A DNA stretch of 6,653 nucleotides from positions 1 to 6,653 of the forward strand of contig JAKSBM010000442.1 in assembly GCA_022361135.1 (NCBI GenBank). Direction: 5' to 3'. Positions 1 through 6,412 of this stretch are shown in pieces (positions within the stretch are counted from its first letter, which is position 1; each line of letters opens with the position of its first letter). Source of the DNA: Desulfobacterales bacterium. GTDB lineage: Bacteria > Desulfobacterota > Desulfobacteria > Desulfobacterales > Desulfobacteraceae. Position numbers and translations under genes: made by a program. Under the pieces are notes generated by a model. That model searched no databases, was not told the origin of the DNA, and saw only the letters and a program-made list of their open reading frames with translations.

Positions 1-244
1 CGTGGACAACCAGACCTGGAACCGGCGCTACCGGGAATACATGGATAAGATTAAAACCGGATCCATCTATGACGTGGCAGAGGTCTTCCGGGATCTTTTT
101 CAATTGAAGCTTGAAAAAGACCTCTCCTTTGGCGAGAGAAAATTATTGGATACTGCCCAGAATCTTCTGGTCCAGGAGCTTTCAACGGCCAAAGATATCG
201 ATGAAAAATCCATGATGCAAGAGATTGAAAATCTTTTCGATTAA
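1..244 (+). CDS. carD: CarD/CdnL-family transcriptional regulator, C-terminal half (5' truncated by window edge)
   Basis: CarD-family proteins bind the RNA polymerase beta subunit through an N-terminal Tudor-like domain and stabilise the open promoter complex through a C-terminal helical DNA-binding domain. Only the C-terminal domain is visible here, 80 residues in frame from base 2. It has the family pattern: a Trp-Asn-Arg-Arg-Tyr motif (visible residues 6-10), a helix ending in VAEVFRDLF, the hallmark LSFGERKLLDTAQ, and a final LVQEL helix. Trp6 (bases 17-19) matches the position of the conserved Trp that wedges into the upstream edge of the transcription bubble in mycobacterial CarD. Base 2 begins a GTG, but family members are roughly 160-170 residues long, so this is probably an internal Val and the gene starts left of the window. 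The stop is TAA at 242-244, and a strong terminator follows. Confidence 0.82.
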   Translation, partial: VDNQTWNRRYREYMDKIKTGSIYDVAEVFRDLFQLKLEKDLSFGERKLLDTAQNLLVQELSTAKDIDEKSMMQEIENLFD

Positions 245-266
245 TCTGGGATCATTTTTTTTTGTG

Positions 267-301
267 AAAAACCGGCAGACTTAAGTGTCTGCCGGTTTTT
301 T
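267..301 (+). terminator. Rho-independent terminator after carD
   Basis: The arms 271-280 (ACCGGCAGAC) and 287-296 (GTCTGCCGGT) pair perfectly over 10 bp around a six-base loop (281-286). The A run at 267-270 and T run at 297-301 extend the stem and supply the U tract. A second T run at 255-263 precedes the hairpin. It lies 22 bases past the carD stop and ends only about 11 bases before the rluD start. Confidence 0.9.
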
Positions 302-311
302 GTATTTTAGG

Positions 312-1250
312 ATGGCTGTTGTGAACATTTCCATTGTGGTGGATTCTTCGGACTCCGGGCGTCGACTGGATGCCCTGGTCCACGATCAATACAAAGACCT
401 TTCCCGGAGCCGGGCATCGGCCCTGATCCGATCCGGGGATATCCGTGTGGATGGAATTCAAAAGCGTCCGGGATATAAGGTGAAAACCGGTGAAACCATA
501 TCCGGTGAGAGTCCCGATATTTCCCATGAACCCATTGTGCCGGAACCCCAGGCCATGGCCCTGGATATCCTGTACGAGGATGATCAATTGTTGGTGGTCA
601 TGAAGCCGGCGGGGGTGGTGGTCCATCCCGGTGCCGGGAATGTGGATGCCACCCTGGTGAACGGGCTCCTCCACCATTATCCACACATGGCTTCCGCCTG
701 CGAGGATCCCCTGCGTCCCGGCATCGTCCATCGGTTGGATAAGGATACCTCCGGTCTCATGGTGGTGGCCAAGACCCCGTCGGCCTTTGCCTTTTTAAAG
801 GATGAGTTTTTCCACCACCGGGTGGAGAAGATTTACCAGGCCCTGGTCTGGGGCAGCCACCTGGACGACGAGGGGAGGGTGGATCTGCCCATCGGGCGTC
901 ATCCTGTGAAGCGAAAACAGATGGCTGTGGATTCCTCCGGCGGTCGACCGGCACTCACCCATTGGACCGTTTTAAACCGCTATAAAAACGCCTGCCATGT
1001 CCGCGTCCGACTCCATACCGGCCGGACCCACCAGATCCGGGTCCATTTCCATGCCATGGGCCACCCTTTATTGGGGGATCGGGTCTACCAATTCAAACGG
1101 TTTCGTAAGCAGGGCGGCGGTGCACCCCGTCAAATGCTCCATGCCGGTGAGTTGGGATTTCACCATCCCGTGACCCATGAATTCCTAAGCTTTTCCAGTG
1201 AACCTCCCTTGGATTTTATGGCCACCTTATCCAAACTTCAGCCCCAATAA
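312..1250 (+). CDS. rluD: RluD-type 23S rRNA pseudouridine synthase (RluA family, S4 domain)
   Basis: This enzyme isomerises uridine to pseudouridine in 23S rRNA; E. coli RluD acts on the helix 69 loop (1911/1915/1917). From ATG 312 the product is 312 residues, close to E. coli RluD. An S4 RNA-binding domain covers about residues 16-65 (GRRLDALV, SRSRASALIRSGDIRVDG). The catalytic domain has VVHPGAGN (103-110), typical of RluD rather than RluC; HRLDKDTSG (140-148) with the predicted catalytic Asp143; RHPVKRKQMAV (196-206); and GRTHQIRVH (237-245). Start choice: ATG 312 has AGG directly against it, too close for a useful ribosome site. GTG 321 (three codons later) has AGGA at 309-312 with 8-nt spacing and is a real alternative. 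An upstream in-frame GTG at 285 lies inside the terminator hairpin and is unlikely. The gene is convergent with fdhA. Confidence 0.93.
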   Translation: MAVVNISIVVDSSDSGRRLDALVHDQYKDLSRSRASALIRSGDIRVDGIQKRPGYKVKTGETISGESPDISHEPIVPEPQAMALDILYEDDQLLVVMKPAGVVVHPGAGNVDATLVNGLLHHYPHMASACEDPLRPGIVHRLDKDTSGLMVVAKTPSAFAFLKDEFFHHRVEKIYQALVWGSHLDDEGRVDLPIGRHPVKRKQMAVDSSGGRPALTHWTVLNRYKNACHVRVRLHTGRTHQIRVHFHAMGHPLLGDRVYQFKRFRKQGGGAPRQMLHAGELGFHHPVTHEFLSFSSEPPLDFMATLSKLQPQ

Positions 1251-1286
1251 AAAAAGGCCGGATCCCCCAGGGGATCCGGCCTTTTT
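1251..1286. terminator. Bidirectional terminator between convergent rluD and fdhA
   Basis: The arms 1256-1267 (GGCCGGATCCCC) and 1270-1281 (GGGGATCCGGCC) are perfect complements. Because only two bases separate them, the real loop is about four bases and the working stem about 11 bp. A five-base A run (1251-1255) and T run (1282-1286) flank the stem, so each strand reads stem-loop plus U tract. It begins immediately after the rluD stop and ends 17 bases past the fdhA stop, so it can serve both genes. Confidence 0.92.
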
Positions 1287-1303
1287 CTTATATGTATTCC
1301 GGA

Positions 1304-4068
1304 TTAAGCCGGTGTGGGCTCAATCTTGATGGCACATACCTTGAGTTCCGGGATTTTGGATGTGGGATCCAGTTTGGCGTTGGTCAGCTCATTGGCCGCC
1401 GCATTGGCAAAGTGGAAGGGGATGAATACGGTCCCGTCCACGGCCTTGTCTGAAATTTCCAGCCGTGCTGAAATTTTTCCACGTCTTGAGGATACATCCA
1501 CCATGTCTCCGGTGCCCAGTCCCAGCTTGGCGGCATCCCCTGCGGAGATTTCCACAAAGCATTCCGGTGAAAGCTGATTCAGCCCGGCGCTCTTCATGGT
1601 CATGGTGCCGGTGTGGTAATGGTAGAGTACCCGGCCGGTGGTGAGGATATAGGGATAATCCTTACAGGGCTCTTCCGCCGGTGGTGCATGCTCAATGGCA
1701 TGGAAGTGTCCCTTCCCCCGGGTGAACTGACTGGTGTGGAGGATGGGGGTGCCCGGATGGTTTTTATCGGGGCAGGGCCAGTGGATACCGACCTTGTCGA
1801 TGCGTTCCCAGGTAATGCCTTTGTAGGACGGGGTCAGGGTGGTCATTTCCTTGAAGATTTCATGGCTGTCTTCATAGTCCATGCCGTATCCCATGCGACG
1901 GGCGATGTCACAGAGGATTTCCCAATCCTGGCGGGCGTGTCCCGGTGCATTGACCGCTTTTCTCACCCGCTGAACCCGACGTTCGGTGTTGGAGAAGGTG
2001 CCCTCCTTTTCCGCAAAACAGAAGGCCGGCAGGACCACATCGGCCATGGCCGTGGTTTCGGTCTGGAAAATATCCTGGACCACGAGGAATTCCAGGTTTT
2101 CCAGGGAATGGCGGGCATGGCTCAAATCCGGATCGGAAACCATGGGGTTTTCCCCGATGATGAACATGGATTTGAATTCACCGTCGTGGGCCTTGTTGAA
2201 CATTTCCGTCACCGGAATCCCCGCATTGGGGGAAAGGTCCTTGACCTTCCATGCGGTTTGTACTTTTCCCGGACCCCTTCGTCGGTGACCGGCTGGTAGG
2301 CGGTGTAAACATTGGGCAGTCCGCCCATGTCACAGGCACCCTGTACGTTGTTCTGTCCACGCAGGGGGTTGACCCCGCCACCGGCTTTGCCCAGGTGGCC
2401 GCAGAGCATGGAAAGGTTGGCCAGGGATTTTACATTATCCGTACCGCAGGTGTGCTGGGTGATACCCATGCAGTAGAGAATGGTGGCGGCTCCGGCCTTG
2501 GCGAATTCACGGGCCACTTCCCTGAGATCTCCGGCGGGAATGCCGGTGATGGCTTCCACAAATTCCGGTGTATATTTTTCCAGGACCGGCTTGAGTTCTT
2601 CGATGTTTTCCGTGCGGCCATCGATGAAGGCGTCGTCCTGGAGATTTTCTTTAATGATGATGTGCATGAGACCATTGATCCAGGCAATATCGGTGCCGGG
2701 TTTGGGTCTCAGCCATTTTACGGCATGGTCGGCCAGCTTGACCTTACGGGGATCGATCACATAGAGCTTTTTGCCCTTGAGAACGGCCCGTTTTACAAAG
2801 CTGGACAGAACCGGATGGTTTTCCGTGGTATTGGATCCGGTGACCAGGATCATGTCCGAGGTTTCAATGTCGGCAATGGTGTTTGTCATTGCGCCACTTC
2901 CGAATGCTGCAGCCAGACCGGCTACGGTGGAGCTATGTCACAATCGGGCACAATGGTCGACATTGTTCGTTTTGAGCACCGCCCGGGCAAATTTCTGGGC
3001 GATGTAGTTGTCCTCGTCGGTGATACGGGCCGAGGTCAGCACTCCCATGGTGTCGGGGCCGTGGGTGTCGCGGATCTGGGTGAGTTTGTCGGCCACAAGA
3101 TCCAGGGCTTCGTCCCAGGAGGCTTCCACCTGCTTGCCGTCCTTTTTGATCAGGGGACGGGTGAGGCGTTCCGGAGAGGAGACGAAATCAAAACCAAACC
3201 GGCCCTTGACGCAAAGGCTGGCGTTGTTGGGGGCCAGATCGGGATCGGCACCGTCGATTTTGACAATTTTATTGTCCTGGACAAAGACGTCCAATTGACA
3301 GCCCACACCGCAGAATGAACAGGTGGTCCGAACGGTTTCCGTATCGGTGAACCGGTCATCCCGGAAGGATTTGTCCGGAATCAGGGCGCCCACGGGGCAG
3401 ACCTGGAGACATTCGCCGCAGAAAACGCAATCGCTGTCCTTAAGGGGAGCATCCTGGCTGCCGGCAAAGATTTTGTCGCCCTTGGGACCGAACTCAATGG
3501 CGTTGTTTACCTGGACTTCGCAACAGGCCTTGACGCAGCGTCCGCACATGATGCAGCGGCTGAAGTCACGGATGATAAAGGGGTTAGCCCGTTCCGTTTC
3601 ATAGGTGCAGGGATTCAAACGTGCGCCCTGGGTTTTTACCTGATACCGGTAGGCCAGATCCTGGAGTTCGCAGTCTCCCCAGACCGGACAGAGATCTTCC
3701 TTCCCGTCATTTTCAAGCACTTCCATCTGAAAGGAGGTCCAGTCCTGGGTATCAAATTCCCGGATGGCGCAGTTGTGATTGCCTGATGCCAGCATATTCT
3801 GGATGATTTCTTTTCGGGCGGCCACAACCTTGGGAGATTCGGTCAGCACGACCATATCGGCTTGGGCCTGGGTGGAACAGGATTCCACCAGGGCGTCTTT
3901 CCCCTGGATCTCCACCAGACAAACCCGGCAGGTATTCGTGGGCTGGGTGTCCTTTAAATGGCAGAGGGTGGGAATATCGATATGATGCCGCTGGGCCACT
4001 TCCAAGATGGTTTCACCACTTTCGAAAGCCAGCTCATTTTCATTTATCGTTATAACGTTATTTTCCAT
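1304..4068 (-). CDS. fdhA: Selenocysteine formate dehydrogenase catalytic (alpha) subunit, NuoG-like N-terminus; contains one frameshift
   Basis: The family interconverts formate and CO2 at a Mo/W-bis-pyranopterin centre; it is probably cytoplasmic, as no signal peptide is visible. The gene starts at ATG 4066-4068 with a GGGAAG ribosome site 6 nt upstream and ends at TAA 1304-1306. Restored length is 921 residues. In order: 2Fe-2S domain (Cys36, 47, 50, 64); NuoG-like His/Cys site (His98, Cys100, Cys127, Cys133, then ELQDLAY); 4Fe-4S motifs (Cys172/175/178/182 and Cys214/217/220/224); oxidoreductase cluster (Cys250/253/257/286) with Lys288; Sec377-His378 after HCARL; Arg570 in [16 protein letters not shown]; cofactor-binding domain from about 805. 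Sec377 to Arg570 is 193 residues, the same as Sec140 to Arg333 in E. coli FdhF. Conventional translation breaks at TGA 2938-2940, decoded as Sec, and at a one-base loss near 2257-2259 (codon 604). Pieces are 4068-2938, 2937-2257 and about 2256-1304. No beta subunit is adjacent. NADP-, NAD- or ferredoxin-dependence cannot be read from this subunit. Confidence 0.93.
2256..2260 (-). other. Probable single-base deletion (frameshift) in fdhA
   Basis: Coming from upstream on the minus strand, the frame reads REKYK and then unrelated residues to a stop at 2209-2211. The next frame, read back from 2212, gives [19 protein letters not shown], the expected continuation. Adding one A to the AAA run (plus-strand TTT 2257-2259) gives REKYKTAWKV, which aligns without gaps to REKFAKAWGV as I recall it in E. 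coli FdhF. A homopolymer slip, in sequencing or in the genome, is the simplest cause. Confidence 0.85.
2894..2940 (-). promoter_or_regulatory. Bacterial SECIS element directing selenocysteine at the fdhA UGA
   Basis: On the minus strand, TGA (2938-2940) is followed 18 bases later by the loop GGTCT (2915-2919). The loop is closed by a 6-bp stem, GTAGCC (2925-2920) with GGCTGC (2914-2909), including one U-G pair. A lower stem can form between CCAC (2930-2927) and GTGG (2897-2894). The GGUCU loop and its distance from the UGA match the E. coli fdhF SECIS as I recall it, the site bound by SelB. The residue before is Leu of CARL and the one after is His, as in Sec formate dehydrogenases. Structure was drawn by hand, not computed. 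Confidence 0.88.
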
Positions 4069-4106
4069 GATTACTTCCCGGATTTGATTTATAGCATTTT
4101 CACTTG

Positions 4107-4121
4107 GTTGTCCCGGACAAC
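4107..4121. repeat. Perfect 7+1+7 palindrome in the fdhA leader, possible operator
   Basis: GTTGTCC (4107-4113), a single C (4114) and GGACAAC (4115-4121) form a perfect inverted repeat. It lies just downstream of the predicted fdhA transcription start, between the promoter and the ribosome site. The one-base centre makes a DNA operator for a dimeric regulator more natural than an RNA hairpin. I do not recognise the regulator. Confidence 0.4.
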
Positions 4122-4128
4122 GTACAAT

Positions 4129-4157
4129 TTACTATCGTATCGGCCTTTAGATGTCAA
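4129..4157 (-). promoter_or_regulatory. Candidate sigma70-type promoter for fdhA
   Basis: On the minus strand a perfect TTGACA -35 box lies at 4157-4152, followed after 17 bases by TAGTAA at 4134-4129 as a weak -10 (three of six consensus bases). Transcription would start near 4122, leaving a leader of about 54 bases. The -35 box and spacing are good and the -10 is poor, so an activator or another sigma factor may be involved. Confidence 0.4.
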
Positions 4158-4188
4158 TGTAGGTAGAAAATAATTTTGATCGATCTTG

Positions 4189-4218
4189 TTGACTTTTCAT
4201 ATATCAAATGATTATTAC
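4189..4218 (+). promoter_or_regulatory. Candidate promoter for the RnfB-GltD fusion gene
   Basis: TTGACT at 4189-4194 (five of six -35 bases) is followed after 18 bases by TATTAC at 4213-4218 (four of six -10 bases). This predicts a start near 4225 and a leader of about 90 bases. The match is modest, and the AT-rich surroundings raise the chance of a random hit. Confidence 0.3.
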
Positions 4219-4244
4219 AGGGATGATTTATTAAGATGCGGATA

Positions 4245-4264
4245 GTAATATACGGCCGGATTAC
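4245..4264. repeat. GTAAT-N10-ATTAC dyad upstream of the fusion gene
   Basis: GTAAT (4245-4249) and ATTAC (4260-4264) are inverted repeats separated by ten bases that include a CGGCCG palindrome. The 20-bp size suits a dimeric regulator site, and it would sit in the 5' leader downstream of the predicted promoter. Only 5-bp half-sites are perfect, so chance is possible. Confidence 0.22.
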
Positions 4265-4317
4265 ACTGGCCAGAACCTCATAAAAATTATTAGGGTAAGA
4301 CACGAGGATATATAGTA

Positions 4318-6354
4318 ATGATTCAATCGATCTTGTTAATGGGTGGGCTTGGAGTTGCAATCGGAACTGTGTTGGTAATCGCTTCAAAGGCGTTCTATGT
4401 GTATGAGGATCCACAGGTGGTTGCCATTGACGATGTCCTTCCGGGAGCCAATTGCGGCGGGTGTGGGTTTCCCGGTTGTACAGCCAATGCCGAAGCCATT
4501 GTTAAGGGTGAACAGGATGTAAATTCCTGTGTGGCCGCAGGAGAAGACGTGGCCAATGCCATTGCCGCCATCATGGGGGTTTCCGTCTCCGATAAGGAAC
4601 CTGAGTTTGCCGGTGCCGGTTGTTTCTACGGCACTGAAGATGCCGATTTGAATTATATATATAAAGGTATCAAGGATTGCCGGGCCGCCGCCATGCTCCT
4701 GGGGGGCATGAAGGTCTGTCGCATTGGCTGTCTGGGCCTTGGGACCTGTGTCACCGCCTGTAAATTCGGTGCCCTGCGCATCGGTGAAAACGGGCTTCCC
4801 GAAGTGGATCAGACCAAGTGTACCGGTTGCGGTGCCTGTGAAAAGATCTGTCCTAAAAATATCATTCGACTCACCTCAACCACCCGCAGGATCATGCGGG
4901 AATATACCCTGGAAGAGTGTGTGACCCCCTGCCAGCAGGCCTGTCCCTCCGGGCTGGACATTAAAGAATATGTCCGTTTGATCAAGGAAGGTGATTATGC
5001 CGCCTCCCTCCAGGTGATCAAGGAAAGAATGCCCTTCCCCACGGTGATTTCCCGGATCTGTCCGGCATTGTGTGAATTTGATTGCCGGAGAACCCTCCAG
5101 GATGAATCCGTTGGTATCAACGATCTGAAACGCTTTGTCGTGGACTGGGAGCGGGGCTTGGAAGAACGGATTCAGCCCTACAAAGCCCCGGGAACCGATA
5201 AGAAGATTGCCGTTATCGGCGGTGGTGTGGAAGGGCTTTCCGCAGCTTACTTCACCGCCCGTCTGGGCCATGCCCCCACGGTATTTGAAGCCACGGAACA
5301 TTTCGGCGGTATCCTGAGAAAGGCCATTTCCAGGGACCGGTTGAAAATGGAAGAGCTGGAATGGGATGTCCAGGGTATCTCAGATTTAGGGGTTGAATTG
5401 AAGAACCAGGCCGTTGCCGGTGTGGATTTCACCATCCCCGGTCTCATGAAGGAAGGCTTTGACGCCGTATTCACCGCCACCGGCGGATGGGATTCCCGCC
5501 TCATGCGGGAAGAGGCCGACAAGATCATCCAGGTCTTCCCCGGTGCCTACCTGCTCATCGACCTTTTGCGCAGTGCCCAAAATTCTGCCCTGGACATTAA
5601 AGCGGGTGAACGGGTGGTTATTGCCGGTGACGGTGTGAACCTGCCCCAGGCCGTTGAAAGACTCAAGGACATGGGCGCCCTGGAAATCGTTGTGGTCAGC
5701 CGGAAGGACAGCCTGGAACAGGCCGAAGCCGCCATCTCAGCCGGAGCCGACCTCATGCTCAACTCCGGCATCGTCCGCATCCTGGGTGAAGATGAAAATC
5801 TGACCCAGGTGGAAGTGGTCGATCTGGCCACGGGTGAAGCCCGGCTCATCGATGCCGATACCCTCTTCATCGGTGCCGGTCGTTTCCCGGAACTGGTGTT
5901 TACGCCCCAGCGTCCCGAAGAAGAAGAGATGATCATTGACCTGACCGCACCCCTGGCCTGGGAAGCTGTGGAGTTCTTCAAAAAGGTTGAAACCGAAAGT
6001 GAATTGGGCCTGCTGTCCGGTCAGAACATGATTTCCGAATATCCCTCAGCGGTTTCCGCCATCAATGGTGGCCGGAAAGCCGCCGCTGCCATCCACAACC
6101 GGATGTATGGAATCGAATACCAGGACAACATCAATGTGATCAAGGATGCATCCTGTCTCCAGGGTGTGGATGAGATCCACGATGTTGAAAATATACCCCG
6201 GCAGAGATTTGAAATTGCCGATGGCCCCTCTGATCTGAAGGATTCTTTTTCCACGGGCCTTACCGTGGAAGGTGCCAAGGCCGAAGCCGACCGTTGTCTG
6301 AAATGTGGACTGGTCTGCTACCAAAGAAAGGCCGACACCACACAATTGTCATAG
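4318..6354 (+). CDS. RnfB-like membrane iron-sulfur protein fused to a GltD/NfnB-like flavoprotein module
   Basis: The product is 678 residues. ATG 4318 has GAGGA at 4304-4308, 9 nt upstream. Residues 3-22 form one hydrophobic anchor. An RnfB module follows: FeS domain CGGCGFPGC with Cys46, 49, 54 and 71; Cys121; CRIGCLGLGTCVTAC (Cys134, 138, 144, 148); then CTGCGACEKICP (Cys168, 171, 174, 178). A GltD-type Fer4_20 domain spans about 200-275 with Cys201, 205, 209, 248, 252 and 256. The first Rossmann motif GGGVEG (301-306) and ATGG (387-390) suggest FAD binding. The second, nucleotide-binding motif reads GDGVNL (437-442), not the usual GGGNxA, and the terminal FAD motif GGD is replaced around SGQN (567-570). 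The C-terminus has Cys660, 663 and 667. RnfB alone carries electrons to the membrane Rnf pump; GltD/NfnB modules pass them between NAD(P)H, FAD and Fe-S clusters. No rnfCDGEA genes are nearby. Exact partner and reaction are unknown. Confidence 0.88.
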   Translation: MIQSILLMGGLGVAIGTVLVIASKAFYVYEDPQVVAIDDVLPGANCGGCGFPGCTANAEAIVKGEQDVNSCVAAGEDVANAIAAIMGVSVSDKEPEFAGAGCFYGTEDADLNYIYKGIKDCRAAAMLLGGMKVCRIGCLGLGTCVTACKFGALRIGENGLPEVDQTKCTGCGACEKICPKNIIRLTSTTRRIMREYTLEECVTPCQQACPSGLDIKEYVRLIKEGDYAASLQVIKERMPFPTVISRICPALCEFDCRRTLQDESVGINDLKRFVVDWERGLEERIQPYKAPGTDKKIAVIGGGVEGLSAAYFTARLGHAPTVFEATEHFGGILRKAISRDRLKMEELEWDVQGISDLGVELKNQAVAGVDFTIPGLMKEGFDAVFTATGGWDSRLMREEADKIIQVFPGAYLLIDLLRSAQNSALDIKAGERVVIAGDGVNLPQAVERLKDMGALEIVVVSRKDSLEQAEAAISAGADLMLNSGIVRILGEDENLTQVEVVDLATGEARLIDADTLFIGAGRFPELVFTPQRPEEEEMIIDLTAPLAWEAVEFFKKVETESELGLLSGQNMISEYPSAVSAINGGRKAAAAIHNRMYGIEYQDNINVIKDASCLQGVDEIHDVENIPRQRFEIADGPSDLKDSFSTGLTVEGAKAEADRCLKCGLVCYQRKADTTQLS

Positions 6355-6412
6355 TTTTGTTTCGGTATGCCGGTATCGGCAGGCTGTAAATTGAATTGGC
6401 GGAAAAAAACCT

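Larger units (their letters stand above)
4069..4317. other. Divergent intergenic region between fdhA and the RnfB-GltD fusion gene
   Basis: This 249-bp spacer is clearly richer in A and T than the flanking genes and must hold the start signals of both divergent genes. Besides the separately listed promoters and palindromes it contains an 8-bp CTGGCCAG palindrome (4266-4273). I see no convincing small gene, tRNA or sigma54 -24/-12 element in it. Confidence 0.75.

Noticed and set aside
285..311. GTG 285 as the rluD start
   Set aside because: It lies in the loop and stem of the carD terminator and would add nine residues not expected in the family; ATG 312 or GTG 321 fit better.
1304..2212. Independent 302-residue gene starting at GTG 2212
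   Set aside because: Homology continues upstream of the GTG in the same frame ([14 protein letters not shown]); it is the fdhA 3' part after a one-base frameshift.
2257..2259. Programmed ribosomal frameshift in fdhA
   Set aside because: I see no recognisable slippery heptamer or stimulatory structure on the minus strand here, and the family has no known programmed shift; a one-base loss in a homopolymer is simpler.
1613..2299. 228-codon open frame on the plus strand opposite the fdhA 3' part
   Set aside because: It lies fully antisense to conserved molybdopterin oxidoreductase sequence and has no family-like motifs or ribosome site.
2209..2889. Independent gene starting at ATG 2889 after the TGA
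   Set aside because: The 17 codons between the TGA and this ATG are also family sequence ([16 protein letters not shown]), so the ATG is internal Met394 of fdhA.
2251..3318. 355-codon open frame on the plus strand opposite fdhA
   Set aside because: It is a low-complexity Gly/Val/Asp/Phe-rich shadow with no recognisable domain, opposite strongly conserved formate dehydrogenase codons and spanning the Sec site.
6368..6381. Hairpin TGCCG-GTAT-CGGCA after the fusion gene as a terminator
   Set aside because: The stem is only 5 bp and no T tract follows, so it is not a convincing Rho-independent terminator.
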